Below, one piece after another: positions 25,169 through 34,259 of a stretch of DNA of 64,000 bases. Within the stretch, counting starts at the first letter, position 1, and each line of letters begins with the position of its first letter. Origin of the DNA: Streptomyces sp. NBC_01255 (GTDB lineage Bacteria > Actinomycetota > Actinomycetes > Streptomycetales > Streptomycetaceae). Where the stretch lies: positions 5,208,001 through 5,272,000 of the forward strand of contig NZ_CP108474.1 in the NCBI RefSeq assembly GCF_036226445.1. The letters are read 5' to 3'. The notes under the pieces were generated by a model. The model was not told the origin of the DNA. It ran no database searches and saw nothing but the letters and a program-made list of their open reading frames with translations. The position numbers and the translations under genes are program-made.

Positions 25169-26068
25169 ATGAGGAGCAGCAACCCGGTCTTCTCGCGACG
25201 GGGGTTCAGCCGCGACAACGGCTACGCGGTGAACGCGCAGCAGCCGCAGGCCGGGGGCCCCGCCGTCGGAACCAACCCGTACGCCACCGGCAACCCGTAC
25301 GCCGAGGGTGCGACGAACCCGTACGCCACCAACCCGTACGCCCCGCAGGACGCCGCGCTCGGCGCCCCGCAGCAGGCCCGCGGCAACGTGATGACGATCG
25401 ACGACGTCGTGAGCCGTACGGCCATGACGCTCGGCACGGTCGTGCTCACCGCCGTCCTGTCCTGGTTCCTGCTGCCGGTCGACTCGGCCAACCTGGGCAA
25501 GTCGTACGGCATCGCCATCGGCGCCGCGCTGGTCGCGTTCGTCCTGGCGATGGTGCAGTCCTTCAAGCGCAAGCCGTCTCCCGCGCTGATCCTGGGCTAC
25601 GCGGCCTTCGAGGGCGTCTTCCTCGGTGTGATCTCGGCCGCCGTCTCGACGTACATCGCCGACGGCGTGGTCATCCAGGCGGTCCTGGGCACGATGGCGG
25701 TCTTCGCCGGTGTCCTGATCGCCTACAAGATGGGCTGGATCCGGGTCAACCGACGCTTCTACGGCTTCGTGATGGCCGCTGCCATGGGCTTCATGCTGCT
25801 CATGGTGGTCAACCTCCTCTTCGCCGTCTTCGCCGGCGGTGACGGCCTCGGCTTCCGCAGCGGTGGCCTCGGCATCCTCTTCGGTGTCATCGGCGTCATC
25901 CTGGGCGCCTGCTTCCTCGCCCTCGACTTCAAGCAGGTCGAGGACGGCGTGAACTACGGCGCGCCGCGCGAGGAGGCCTGGCTGGCCGCCTTCGGTCTCA
26001 CCATGACCCTGGTGTGGATCTACCTGGAGATGCTGCGTCTGCTGTCGATCCTGCAGGGCGACGACTGA
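25169..26068 (+). CDS. Bax inhibitor-1/YccA family membrane protein
   Basis: A 299-residue protein. The first 75 residues are soluble and contain four NPYA units (GTNPYATGNPYAEGATNPYATNPYA); then come seven hydrophobic helices starting at RTAMTLGTVVLTAVLSWFLL and ending LAAFGLTMTLVWIYLEMLRLLSIL. GYAAFEGVFLGVISA and the LDFKQVEDG loop near the C-terminus are typical of the bacterial BI-1 (TMBIM) group, some members of which are calcium leak channels; the role in Streptomyces is unknown. The start has a strong GGAGGAGTGAG site. The NPYA-rich N-terminus is typical of actinobacterial members. Confidence 0.9.
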   Translation: MRSSNPVFSRRGFSRDNGYAVNAQQPQAGGPAVGTNPYATGNPYAEGATNPYATNPYAPQDAALGAPQQARGNVMTIDDVVSRTAMTLGTVVLTAVLSWFLLPVDSANLGKSYGIAIGAALVAFVLAMVQSFKRKPSPALILGYAAFEGVFLGVISAAVSTYIADGVVIQAVLGTMAVFAGVLIAYKMGWIRVNRRFYGFVMAAAMGFMLLMVVNLLFAVFAGGDGLGFRSGGLGILFGVIGVILGACFLALDFKQVEDGVNYGAPREEAWLAAFGLTMTLVWIYLEMLRLLSILQGDD

Positions 26069-26086
26069 CGCCTCTGAGCTCGGGGG

Positions 26087-26121
26087 AAGGGCCCGTCCGG
26101 CTTCGTGCCGGGCGGGCCCTT
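26087..26121. terminator. terminator between the Bax-inhibitor and TetR genes
   Basis: AAGGGCCCGTCCGGC (26087-26101) pairs with GCCGGGCGGGCCCTT (26107-26121) around a five-base loop, with one G-U pair. It lies between convergent genes and can serve both. Confidence 0.92.
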
Positions 26122-26138
26122 TCCGCGTGTACGGGGAC

Positions 26139-26696
26139 CTATCGCGCCGCGTCGAGGAGGACGCGGGCGGCGGCCTTCGCCTGGGCGGCCGGCTCGGGGG
26201 AGCCGGTGATGCCGGCGACGACCATGGCGCCGTTGGCGAGCAGGGCGAGCTGGTCGGCGAGGGCGGGCGGGGCGCCGAGGGCGTCCGTCTGCGCGGCGAG
26301 GTACGCCCGCAGGGCCTCCTTGTGGTCGCGGGCGAGGGTGGTGACGTGCGGGGCGACGCCGCCGAGCTCCCCGAAGGTGTTGATGAACGCGCACCCCCGG
26401 AACCCGGGCTCGGCGAACCAGGCACCGAGCCAGTCGAAGACCGCGAGCGCCCGCTCGTACGGGCCGTCGGCGACCCGCGCGCCGTGCGCCGCGAGGGCGT
26501 CGCGCACGGCGCCGTCGCGGCGCCGCAGGACCGCCTCGACGAGGACGTCCTTGGAGGGGAAGAGCTGGTAGAGCCGCTTGAGCGAGACCCCGGACGCGGT
26601 GCGGAGCGCGTCCATGCCGACCGCCTGCACCCCGCGCTCGTCGAAGAGCCGCTCGGCGGTGTCGAGCACCTTCAGTTCGGCGGCTTCCGCGTCCAT
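26139..26696 (-). CDS. TetR-family transcriptional regulator
   Basis: A 185-residue repressor. The N-terminal helix-turn-helix is LKVLDTAERLFDERGVQAVGMDALRTASGVSLKRLYQLFPSKDVLVEAVLRRRD, and the C-terminal helices form the ligand/dimer domain (FRGCAFINTFGELGG and ADQLALLANGAMVVAGI). The ligand is unknown. It is divergent from an alpha/beta hydrolase gene, with two near-identical palindromes between them, so it probably represses both itself and the hydrolase. ATG 26696 fits the domain start; an upstream ATG at 26726 lies inside one operator and would add ten residues. Confidence 0.9.
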   Translation of the reverse strand: MDAEAAELKVLDTAERLFDERGVQAVGMDALRTASGVSLKRLYQLFPSKDVLVEAVLRRRDGAVRDALAAHGARVADGPYERALAVFDWLGAWFAEPGFRGCAFINTFGELGGVAPHVTTLARDHKEALRAYLAAQTDALGAPPALADQLALLANGAMVVAGITGSPEPAAQAKAAARVLLDAAR

Positions 26697-26717
26697 CGGC
26701 CGAGCACCCCTTGCGTA

Positions 26718-26733
26718 GAGAACCATCGTTCTC
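26718..26733. promoter_or_regulatory. TetR operator, proximal copy
   Basis: GAGAACCATCGTTCTC is an imperfect palindrome differing by one base from the distal copy. It overlaps the possible upstream ATG (26726) of the tetR gene, fitting autoregulation. Confidence 0.75.
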
Positions 26734-26750
26734 GTAGCCTACAGGGCACC

Positions 26751-26770
26751 GGGAGAACGATCGTTCTCCC
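26751..26770. promoter_or_regulatory. TetR operator, distal copy
   Basis: GGGAGAACGATCGTTCTCCC is a perfect 20-base palindrome sharing the core GAGAACGATCGTTCTC with the proximal copy, 35 bases away centre to centre. It lies 36 bases upstream of the divergent hydrolase start codon. Confidence 0.85.
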
Positions 26771-26806
26771 GATCCGGAAACACGGCACCGGAAACGGGGA
26801 GTTCCC

Positions 26807-27679
26807 ATGTCCGCCTTCGCCCTGCGCGCCCGCACCGTCACCGTCGACGGACTCGACGTCTTCTACCGGGAGGCCGGCGACCCGGCCCACCCCACGCTCG
26901 TCCTGCTGCACGGCTTCCCGTCCAGCTCGCACATGTACCGCGGGCTCATGGCCGAGCTCGCCGACTCGTACCACCTGATCGCCCCCGACCACATCGGCTT
27001 CGGCGCCTCGGCCGCGCCGGCCGTCGAGGACTTCCCGTACGGCTTCGAGAAGCTCACCGAGATCACCCTGGGGCTGCTCGACCGGCTCGGCGTCGACCGG
27101 TTCGCGCTCTACATCCAGGACTACGGGGCCCCCATCGGCCTGCGGATCGCCTCCCGGAACCCCGAGCGGATCACCGCGATCGTCAGCCAGAGCGGCAACG
27201 CCTACCTGGAGGGCTTCACGCCCTTCTGGGACGTGCTCTTCGCCCACGCCGAGGACCGCGAGGCCAACGAGGCCGGGGTGCGGGAGCTGCTGACCGCCGA
27301 GGCCACCCGCTGGCAGTACACCCACGGGGTGCCGGCGGACCGGCTCGACCGGATCGGCCCCGAGACCTGGACCCTGGACCAGGCGGGCCTGGACCGGCCC
27401 GGCAACAAGGAGATCCAGCTCCAGCTCTTCTGGGACTACCAGTTCAACCTCGACGGCTACCCGGCCTTCCAGGAGTACTTCCGCACCCACCGTCCGCCGC
27501 TCCTCGCGGCCTGGGGACGCGGCGACGAGATCTTCGGGCCCGCGGGCGCGGCGGCCTTCGAGCGGGACCTGCCGGACGCCGAGATCCACCTCCTGGACGC
27601 CGGACACTTCGCCCTGGAGACGCACGGCGAGGAGATCGCCGCGCTCGTCCGCGACTTCCTCGGCCGGCACGTGAAGTGA
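26807..27679 (+). CDS. alpha/beta hydrolase (haloalkane dehalogenase/epoxide hydrolase-like)
   Basis: A 290-residue enzyme with the oxyanion motif LLHGFPSSS at 34-41 and the nucleophile elbow YIQDYGAP with Asp105, the acid nucleophile of haloalkane dehalogenases and epoxide hydrolases rather than the Ser of esterases. Charge-relay candidates are the Asp in WGRGDEIF and the His in DAGHFALETHG. A cap domain lies between about 140 and 225. It likely detoxifies a halogenated or epoxide compound that is also sensed by the divergent TetR protein, but the substrate is unknown. ATG 26807 has a GGGGAG site. Confidence 0.88.
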   Translation: MSAFALRARTVTVDGLDVFYREAGDPAHPTLVLLHGFPSSSHMYRGLMAELADSYHLIAPDHIGFGASAAPAVEDFPYGFEKLTEITLGLLDRLGVDRFALYIQDYGAPIGLRIASRNPERITAIVSQSGNAYLEGFTPFWDVLFAHAEDREANEAGVRELLTAEATRWQYTHGVPADRLDRIGPETWTLDQAGLDRPGNKEIQLQLFWDYQFNLDGYPAFQEYFRTHRPPLLAAWGRGDEIFGPAGAAAFERDLPDAEIHLLDAGHFALETHGEEIAALVRDFLGRHVK

Positions 27680-27718
27680 GGGGGAGGGGGGTTGCCGGGC
27701 GGCGCGTAGGGTGACGGG

Positions 27719-28048
27719 GTGCGCGATACGAGTGAACTGACCGCCGCCGTCGAGCGCTTCGCCGACCGGCTGCGAGCCGCCCCGCAGAGCCGCCTCCAGC
27801 GCGGGGCCGCGGCCGAGGGGCTCGCGCTCGCCCGGGAGCTCGCGGTGCGCGCCCAGCGCGCCGAGAACCCGGAGCGGGAGCCGCTGACGATGCCGGACGC
27901 GGGGGTCTTCACCGTCGCCGACCAGCTCGTCGTCGCCGGGAACGACCTGGCGGAGATCCTGCGAACGGCCCCGGCCGATTCCCGCGAGGGGGAACTGGGC
28001 GAGGCCGTGAGACTGGTACGTGAGGCGGCGGAGCGCTCGGGGCTCTGA
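27719..28048 (+). CDS. small hypothetical helical protein
   Basis: A 109-residue, mostly helical, soluble protein (RDTSELTAAVERFADRLRAAPQSRLQRGAAAEGLALARELAVRAQ, and later DQLVVAGNDLAEIL). No family was recognised with certainty. It starts at GTG 27719, six bases after a TAGGGT box (27707-27712), so it is probably read from a leaderless mRNA. It converges on the next gene. Confidence 0.65.
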   Translation: MRDTSELTAAVERFADRLRAAPQSRLQRGAAAEGLALARELAVRAQRAENPEREPLTMPDAGVFTVADQLVVAGNDLAEILRTAPADSREGELGEAVRLVREAAERSGL

Positions 28049-28119
28049 GGCCTCCGGGGCTCCAGAGGCTGACGCCGCCCTGCTGTGAGGGTTGTGGGGG
28101 TTGTGGGGTCTTGTGGGGG

Positions 28120-28956
28120 CTACAGCGAGGCGATGACGCGGTCCGCCAGGATGTAGACGTTCTCCTCGTCCGTGTCGCCGTACGAGAAGGTGAGCGCGAA
28201 GGCGCCCGAGACGCCCGAGCCGCCGAGCAGCACCGGGGCGCGGCCCGCGCGCAGGGCCTCGGCGAGGCGCTCCGCGGTCTCGCGGTGTCCGGGGGTCATA
28301 CAGAGCGTCGTGCCGTCCGCGAAGACGTACACGTCCAGGGTGCCGAGCGGGCCGGGGCGCACGTCGGTCAGCGCCGTGCGGGTGTCCGCGAGCTCCTCGA
28401 GGCGGGCCACCGTCCGCTCGTGGTCGGTGACGACCGGGGTCTGCACCGGCACGAAGTCCGGGTGCGAGGGGTGGCGGCGGCGGGCCGCGGCCAGCTCCGC
28501 GGAGTCCTCGGGGAACTCGTCCAGCGGGTCGGCGAAGTCGGCCACGCCGTCGAGCGCGGCGGCCTCCGCCTCCATGGCCTCCAGGGCCATCGCCTCCAGG
28601 CCCACGAAGTCGGCCTGGCGCGGGACGAAGAAGGCGCCGTCCTCGACCGGGCCGCCGAGCCCGCCGAGCAGGGACGGGGCGTCGGCCGCGTCACGGGCCT
28701 CCTGCGCGGCCCAGAAGGCACGGGCCTCCGCGAGCTCACGCTCGCGTTCCTCGGCCAGCGCCTCGGCGACCGCGGCCCGTATCTCCGCGGCGGGCGTGGC
28801 GCGCGCCGCGGGGACCGTGACGCCGCGGGCGGCCGCCAGCTCAGTGCGGAGGCCGGTGACCTCCTTGCGGAGACCGTGGACGGCGTGCAGGGCAGCAGCG
28901 CCCACGGCCGTGGCAGCGGCCGTGGTCAGCAGCAGGGCAAGAGACATGGCGCTCAC
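28120..28956 (-). CDS. hypothetical protein with N-terminal membrane anchor
   Basis: A 278-residue protein: one N-terminal hydrophobic helix (SLALLLTTAAATAVGAAALHAV) without a clear cleavage site, a charged coiled-coil-like helix up to about residue 90 (AVAEALAEERERELAEARAFW), a Glu/Ala-rich middle, and a compact C-terminal domain (LDVYVFADGTTLCMTPGHRETAERLAEALRAG...FALTFSYGDTDEENVYILADRVIASL). No family recognised. GTG 28956 has GGGAG seven bases upstream; ATG 28947 is possible. The gene stands alone between convergent and tandem neighbours. Confidence 0.65.
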   Translation of the reverse strand: MSAMSLALLLTTAAATAVGAAALHAVHGLRKEVTGLRTELAAARGVTVPAARATPAAEIRAAVAEALAEERERELAEARAFWAAQEARDAADAPSLLGGLGGPVEDGAFFVPRQADFVGLEAMALEAMEAEAAALDGVADFADPLDEFPEDSAELAAARRRHPSHPDFVPVQTPVVTDHERTVARLEELADTRTALTDVRPGPLGTLDVYVFADGTTLCMTPGHRETAERLAEALRAGRAPVLLGGSGVSGAFALTFSYGDTDEENVYILADRVIASL

Positions 28957-29167
28957 TGACGTACTCCCGATTCCGAGTCGATCCCCCGACTTCCTACATC
29001 AGCTTGTCCTGGGGTGGTGCCTGCTGTCAGTGCATTACGTCACGAATTGGACAGGTATTTCGGCCGGGTGTTTAGTCCCGAAAGGGCTCTGACCTGGGAA
29101 AATGAACTCCCCCGGGACGTAGGTCACATCCTGGGGGAGATTCGGTCACGGCTCGGACGCGGAGCGG

Positions 29168-30388
29168 TTAGGAGAGGCGCTCGATGACCATGGCCATGCC
29201 CTGACCGCCGCCGACGCACATGGTCTCCAGGCCGAACTGCTTGTCGTGGAACTGGAGGCTGTTGATGAGGGTGCCGGTGATGCGGGCGCCCGTCATGCCG
29301 AAGGGGTGGCCGACGGCGATCGCGCCGCCGTTGACGTTCACCTTGTCCAGGTCCAGGCCCAGGTCCTGGTAGGACGGGATGACCTGGGCGGCGAAGGCCT
29401 CGTTGATCTCGGCCAGGTCGATGTCGCCGATGGTCAGGCCGGCGCGCTTGAGGGCCTGCTTCGACGCCTCGACCGGGCCGAGGCCCATGATCTCGGGGGA
29501 GAGGCCGGATACGCCGGTGGAGACGATGCGGGCGAGCGGGGTCAGACCGAGCTCGCGGGCCTTCGTGTCCGACATGATCACGAGCGCGGCGGCGCCGTCG
29601 TTCAGCGGGCAGCAGTTGGCGGCGGTGACCAGGCCGTCGGGGCGGAAGACCGGCTTGAGGCCCTGCACGCCCTCCAGGGTGACGCCGGCGCGCGGGCCGT
29701 CGTCGCCGGAGACGACGGTGCCGTCCGGCAGCGTCACGGGGGTGATCTCGCGCTCCCAGAAGCCGTTCTTGATGGCCTGCTCGGCGAGGTTCTGCGACCG
29801 TACGCCGAACTCGTCCATCTCCTGGCGGCTGATGCCCTTCCAGCGGGCCAGGTTCTCGGCGGTCTGGCCCATCGCGATGTACGCGTCCGGGACGATGCCG
29901 TCCTCGCGCGGGTCGTGCCAAGCGGAGCCCTCGGAGGCGGCGACCTCGGCGGTGCGGGCCTCGGCGTCGGCGAAGAAGGGGTTGTGCGTGTCGGGCAGCG
30001 AGTCCGAATTGCCCTTCACGAAGCGGGACACCATCTCGACACCGGCCGAGATGAAGACGTCGCCCTCGCCGGCCTTGATGGCGTGCAGCGCCATGCGGGA
30101 GGTCTGGAGCGAGGAGGAGCAGTAGCGGGTGACCGTGCAGCCCGGCAGGTGGTCCATGCCCATCTGCACGGCGACGATCCGGCCCAGGTTGTTGCCCTGC
30201 TCGCCGCCGGGCAGACCGCAGCCCAGCATCAGGTCGTCGATGTCGCGGGGGTCGAGCTCGGGCACCTTGGCCAGGGCGGCCTGGATGATGGTCGCGGTGA
30301 GGTCGTCCGGCCGCAGATCCTTGAGGGAGCCCTTGAAGGCCCGTCCGATGGGAGAGCGGGCGGTCGAGACGATCACGGCTTCGGGCAT
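29168..30388 (-). CDS. thiolase (acetyl-CoA C-acyltransferase)
   Basis: A 406-residue degradative-type thiolase that cleaves 3-ketoacyl-CoA to acetyl-CoA, or condenses two acyl-CoAs in reverse. The nucleophilic Cys90 is in [10 protein letters not shown], the active-site His in [12 protein letters not shown], and the second Cys in [13 protein letters not shown]. It matches the FadA/FadI-like group used in beta-oxidation, but no fatty-acid enzyme is adjacent. ATG 30388 has GGAG five bases upstream. Confidence 0.93.
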   Translation of the reverse strand: MPEAVIVSTARSPIGRAFKGSLKDLRPDDLTATIIQAALAKVPELDPRDIDDLMLGCGLPGGEQGNNLGRIVAVQMGMDHLPGCTVTRYCSSSLQTSRMALHAIKAGEGDVFISAGVEMVSRFVKGNSDSLPDTHNPFFADAEARTAEVAASEGSAWHDPREDGIVPDAYIAMGQTAENLARWKGISRQEMDEFGVRSQNLAEQAIKNGFWEREITPVTLPDGTVVSGDDGPRAGVTLEGVQGLKPVFRPDGLVTAANCCPLNDGAAALVIMSDTKARELGLTPLARIVSTGVSGLSPEIMGLGPVEASKQALKRAGLTIGDIDLAEINEAFAAQVIPSYQDLGLDLDKVNVNGGAIAVGHPFGMTGARITGTLINSLQFHDKQFGLETMCVGGGQGMAMVIERLS

Positions 30389-30500
30389 CACGGCTCCATG
30401 AGGGTGCGGAGTGAGCGGACTGAAAGGGAAGTTACCCGTACGTACCGCATGCGGTCACCGGCCCGGACGTGTGATGAGAACCTCTTTTCTAAGCGTACGC

Positions 30501-31532
30501 TCAGTTGGCTGGAGTCTCCGTCGACGGGGTGGTGTCGGCCGGTTCCTCCTTGACCGCTTCGGCGTCCCCGGCTACCGGTAGCCGCCGCCTCCGGCGGTGC
30601 TTCAGGAGGGCCCACGGCGCACGCGCGCCCGTGACCTCCGTGCCCGCCTCCTTCGCGGCCTCGGCCGCCGCCTTCGCCACCGGCAGGATGTTCTCCCGCC
30701 GCGCCGGCTCCAGCCGGTCGGTTTCCGGCCACACGCCGAGCGACGCGCACAGCGTCGGCAGCACCGCCATCGCCGCCGTCGCGTACCCCTCCGCCGACGG
30801 GTGGAAGTTGTCCACCCCGAACATCTCGCGCGGATTCGCCGCGAACTCGGGTCCGAGCAGATCGCCCAGCGACACCGTCCGCGCGCCCTGCTCCACCACC
30901 ACGATCGTCTGCGCCGCCGCCAGCTGCCGTGAGGCCCGCCGGGCCAGCCAGCGCAGCGGCTGGTAGACCGGTTCGATCGTCCCCAGGTCCGGGCAGGTCC
31001 CGACCACCACCTCCGCACCCGCCGTCCGCAGCCGCCGCACTGCCGCCGCGAGGTGCCGCACCGACTCCGTGGGCGGCATCCGGTGCGTCACGTCGTTCGC
31101 GCCGATCATGATCACGCAGACGTCGGGCACCCCCACCGGCTGGGCGAGGAGCAGCGACACCTGGCGCTCCAGGTCGTCCGAGCGCGCCCCTGACAGCGCC
31201 ACGTTCCGCAGGACCACCGGCCGCTCCGCCACCGCCGCGAGCCCCGAGGCGAGCAGCGCGCCCGGCGTCTGACCCGCGCGGCGCACCCCCTGGCCCGCCG
31301 CCGTGGAATCACCCAGAAGGGCCAGTCGCAGGGGCCCCTCCGTACCGAAGGAACGGCCGTAGAGGCCGTCCGACACCGGCGGCAGGGGCGCCGTCCCGTT
31401 CCCCACCGACCTCTTGGCCAGCTGCATCTCGGTCAGCAGGAGCCCGACCGCGGCCACGCCGAGGAGACCGATGCTCCCGCCGCCGTAGGCCGCACCCGCC
31501 GCGATCCGCCGTGCCACCCTCGCCCTCGACAT
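30501..31532 (-). CDS. SGNH/GDSL hydrolase, membrane anchored
   Basis: A 343-residue protein. An N-terminal hydrophobic stretch (AYGGGSIGLLGVAAVGLLLTEMQLA) anchors or exports it; the SGNH domain then shows block I LALLGDSTAAGQG with catalytic Ser, block III VIMIGANDVTHR, and block V FGVDNFHPSAEGY with the Asp-His pair. The C-terminus is a long basic then acidic tail. The family includes esterases and lipases; the substrate is unknown. ATG 31532 is preferred; AGGAGG lies upstream, too close to the alternative GTG 31544. It is divergent from cystathionine beta-synthase. Confidence 0.85.
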   Translation of the reverse strand: MSRARVARRIAAGAAYGGGSIGLLGVAAVGLLLTEMQLAKRSVGNGTAPLPPVSDGLYGRSFGTEGPLRLALLGDSTAAGQGVRRAGQTPGALLASGLAAVAERPVVLRNVALSGARSDDLERQVSLLLAQPVGVPDVCVIMIGANDVTHRMPPTESVRHLAAAVRRLRTAGAEVVVGTCPDLGTIEPVYQPLRWLARRASRQLAAAQTIVVVEQGARTVSLGDLLGPEFAANPREMFGVDNFHPSAEGYATAAMAVLPTLCASLGVWPETDRLEPARRENILPVAKAAAEAAKEAGTEVTGARAPWALLKHRRRRRLPVAGDAEAVKEEPADTTPSTETPAN

Positions 31533-31653
31533 CGGGGCCGTCACCTCCTCGAACCGTTCGGGGTCTTCAAGCCGTTCAGGGTCTAACTGCCCCGTAAGCC
31601 GCTCCGACTACGCATACGCTGGCCACACCATTACGGAGACCCCGGAGATTACG

Positions 31654-33042
31654 GTGCAATTCCACGACTCGATGATCAGCCTCGTCGGCAACACCCCGCT
31701 GGTGAAGCTCAACAACGTCACGGCGGGTATCCAGGCAACCGTCCTGGCCAAGGTCGAGTACTTCAACCCGGGCGGCTCGGTCAAGGACCGCATCGCCGTC
31801 CGCATGATCGAGGCGGCCGAGCAGAGCGGCGCGCTCAAGCCCGGCGGCACCATCGTCGAGCCCACGTCCGGGAACACCGGCGTCGGCCTCGCGATCGTGG
31901 CCCAGCAGAAGGGCTACAAGTGCATCTTCGTCTGCCCCGACAAGGTGTCCCTCGACAAGATCAACGTGCTGCGGGCGTACGGCGCCGAGGTCGTCGTCTG
32001 CCCCACCGCCGTGGATCCCGAGCACCCGGACTCGTACTACAACGTCTCGGACCGGCTCGTCCGTGAGACGGCCGGTGCCTGGAAGCCCGACCAGTACTCC
32101 AACCCGAACAACCCGCGCTCCCACTACGAGACCACCGGTCCCGAGCTCTGGGAGCAGACGGACGGGAAGATCACCCACTTCGTGGCGGGCGTCGGCACCG
32201 GCGGCACCATCTCCGGCACCGGCAACTACCTCAAGGAGGTCAGCGGCGGCTCCGTCAAGGTCATCGGCGCCGACCCCGAGGGCTCCGTCTACTCGGGCGG
32301 CTCCGGCCGGCCGTACCTGGTCGAGGGCGTCGGCGAGGACTTCTGGCCGACCGCGTACGACCGGAACGTCACGGACCGGATCGTCGCCGTGTCCGACAAG
32401 GACTCGTTCCAGATGACCCGCCGCCTCGCCAAGGAGGAGGGCCTGCTCGTCGGCGGCTCCTGCGGCATGGCCGTGGTCGCCGCCCTCGAGGTCGCCAAGG
32501 AGCTGGGCCCCGACGACGTCGTCGTGGTGCTGCTCCCGGACTCCGGCCGCGGCTACATGTCCAAGATCTTCAGCGACGAGTGGATGGCCGGACACGGCTT
32601 CCTGGAGGACACCTCCACCGCCACCGTCGCGGACGTCCTGCGCCACAAGGAGGGCGTCATGCCCTCCCTCGTCCACATGCACCCGGACGAGACCGTCGGC
32701 CAGGCCATCGAGGTGCTGCGCGAGTACGGCGTCTCCCAGATGCCCATCGTCAAGCCCGGCGCCGGCCACCCCGACGTGATGGCCGCCGAGGTCGTCGGCT
32801 CGGTCGTCGAGCGCGAGCTCCTCGACGCGCTCTTCACGAAGCGGGCCTCCCTGGAGGACCCGCTGGAGCGCCACATGAGCGCACCGCTGCCGCAGGTCGG
32901 CTCCGGCGAGCCCGTCGCCGACCTGATGTCCGTCCTCGGCGAGGCCTCCGACGCGGCGATCGTCCTGGTCGAGGGCAAGCCGACCGGTGTCGTCAGCCGC
33001 CAGGACCTGCTGGCCTTCCTGGCCAACGGCGGCGCGAAGTAG
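31654..33042 (+). CDS. cbs: cystathionine beta-synthase
   Basis: A 462-residue PLP enzyme of transsulfuration, condensing serine (or O-acetylserine) with homocysteine to cystathionine. PLP Lys44 is in NPGGSVKDRIA, phosphate-binding TSGNTG is at 71-76, and VGTGGTISGTGNYLK follows. Residues from about 335 form a two-CBS-domain module (HMHPDETVGQAIEVLREYGVSQMPIVK... and VADLMSVLGEASDAAIVLVEGKPTGVVSRQDLLAFL), the regulatory part that distinguishes CBS from cysteine synthase. It starts at GTG 31654, with a GGAG four bases upstream. Confidence 0.92.
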   Translation: MQFHDSMISLVGNTPLVKLNNVTAGIQATVLAKVEYFNPGGSVKDRIAVRMIEAAEQSGALKPGGTIVEPTSGNTGVGLAIVAQQKGYKCIFVCPDKVSLDKINVLRAYGAEVVVCPTAVDPEHPDSYYNVSDRLVRETAGAWKPDQYSNPNNPRSHYETTGPELWEQTDGKITHFVAGVGTGGTISGTGNYLKEVSGGSVKVIGADPEGSVYSGGSGRPYLVEGVGEDFWPTAYDRNVTDRIVAVSDKDSFQMTRRLAKEEGLLVGGSCGMAVVAALEVAKELGPDDVVVVLLPDSGRGYMSKIFSDEWMAGHGFLEDTSTATVADVLRHKEGVMPSLVHMHPDETVGQAIEVLREYGVSQMPIVKPGAGHPDVMAAEVVGSVVERELLDALFTKRASLEDPLERHMSAPLPQVGSGEPVADLMSVLGEASDAAIVLVEGKPTGVVSRQDLLAFLANGGAK

Positions 33043-33335
33043 TCCGCTCGACCGGCGGTGCGGGGTGCGTGAAGCCGTTCGTACAACTGGTACGAGGGCG
33101 ACACGTACCCGCAGCACCCGCTTAACACGCGTCCGGCACATTGGTGGTCGTCGGCGTCACGGACTTCCGGAGCGGCTCCCGGGCCTCCACAGACGCCGCG
33201 GACGCGGAGACCGGCCCTGACCCGGGCCCGTGTCCCACGCGGGGACCGCCGTCGTCCCGCCCCCCTTCACCGGGGGTGCGGCGGTCCCCGCGCCACTCTT
33301 CCCTTCCCTCGCCCGTTCCCCTCCCGGCACCCGGC
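33043..33335. other. intergenic region between cbs and the MurR/RpiR gene
   Basis: This is most of a 350-base stretch without a credible gene. A small palindrome CGTAC-aactg-GTACG sits at 33080-33094, just after cbs. The remainder is C-rich and carries no clear stem or promoter until the operator-like repeats that begin at 33336. Confidence 0.5.
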
Positions 33336-33371
33336 TGCATATCCTTATGCAGAGTTATTCGTGGGTGAATA
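33336..33371. promoter_or_regulatory. two inverted repeats upstream of the MurR/RpiR gene
   Basis: TGCATA-tcct-TATGCA (33336-33351) is a perfect inverted repeat in an A/T-rich island, and TATTC-gtgggt-GAATA (33356-33360, 33367-33371 including flank) is a second one just before the start codon at 33393. They are probable operators, most simply for autoregulation by the gene product. Confidence 0.65.
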
Positions 33372-33392
33372 GGCGGAAGGGGGACGGACGGC

Positions 33393-34244
33393 ATGAGCGA
33401 CAGCCCGGCCGGACGGCTGCAGGCGCTCTTCGAGGGGCACCGGCTGACGCCGACGCAGCGGCGCATCGCGCACTGCATGGTGCGGCGCGCCGCCGACGTG
33501 CCGTTCCTGTCGAGCGTCGAGCTCGCCGAGCTCGCCGGGGTCAGCCAGCCCTCCGTCACCCGCTTCGCCGTCGCCCTCGGCTTCGACGGGTACCCGGCGC
33601 TCCGCCGCCATCTGCGGGAGGTCGCGCCCCCGGAGCCCGGCGCCACCGCCGCGGAGAAGGGCGGCGAGGGCCACAACGAGTACCAGCAGGCCGTGCTCGC
33701 CGAGATCGAGAACCTCCGGCACCTGGCCGGGCTGCTCGCCGACCCGAAGCCCGTCGAGCGGGCCGGCCGGGTCCTCGCCTCCTCCCGCCCGCTGCTCGTC
33801 CTCGGCCTGCGGGCCGCCTCCTCGCAGGCGCGCGGCTTCGCCTACTTCGCCGCCAAGGTGCACCCCGACGTCCGGCTCCTCGACGAGGGCGGCTCGATGC
33901 TCACGGACCGCGTCGACGCGGCCGTACGGGCCGGGGCCACGGCGCTGCTCTGCTTTGCCCTGCCCCGGCACCCCCGGGAGGTCGTCGAGGCCCTGGAGTA
34001 CGCGCGGGCGGCCGGACTCACGGTCGTGGCCGTCGCCGACTCGGCGTTCGCGCCCGTCGCCGCCCACAGCGACCTGCTGATCCCGGCCGCCGTCGGCACG
34101 GGGCTCGCCTTCGACACCGCCTGCGCGCCGATGATGCTCGGCCGGGTCCTCCTGGAGGCCATGGCGGACGAACTCCCGGACGCGCAGGCGCGCCTGGAGG
34201 AGTTCGACACGAAGGCGGCGGCGCGGGGCCTGTTCGTCGAGTGA
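33393..34244 (+). CDS. MurR/RpiR-family transcriptional regulator (HTH + SIS)
   Basis: A 283-residue regulator. The N-terminal HTH_6 domain reads LTPTQRRIAHCMVRRAADVPFLSSVELAELAGVSQPSVTRFAVALGFDGYPALRRHLRE; the C-terminal SIS domain (about 115-265; LLVLGLRAASSQARGFAYFAAKV, TALLCFALPRHPREVVEALEYARAAGLTVVAVADS) binds phosphosugars in many relatives. The ligand cannot be read. ATG 33393 fits the domain. The nearest metabolic operon is hut, 4 kb downstream, whose promoter shares TATTC/GAATA half-sites with this gene's own upstream region. Confidence 0.9.
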   Translation: MSDSPAGRLQALFEGHRLTPTQRRIAHCMVRRAADVPFLSSVELAELAGVSQPSVTRFAVALGFDGYPALRRHLREVAPPEPGATAAEKGGEGHNEYQQAVLAEIENLRHLAGLLADPKPVERAGRVLASSRPLLVLGLRAASSQARGFAYFAAKVHPDVRLLDEGGSMLTDRVDAAVRAGATALLCFALPRHPREVVEALEYARAAGLTVVAVADSAFAPVAAHSDLLIPAAVGTGLAFDTACAPMMLGRVLLEAMADELPDAQARLEEFDTKAAARGLFVE

Positions 34245-34259
34245 GGCGTCTTCGGGCCG

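Noticed and set aside
28049..28119. G-rich GTTGTGGGG repeats between convergent genes as a terminator or quadruplex
   Set aside because: There is no good stem, and only a few short G runs; left unassigned.
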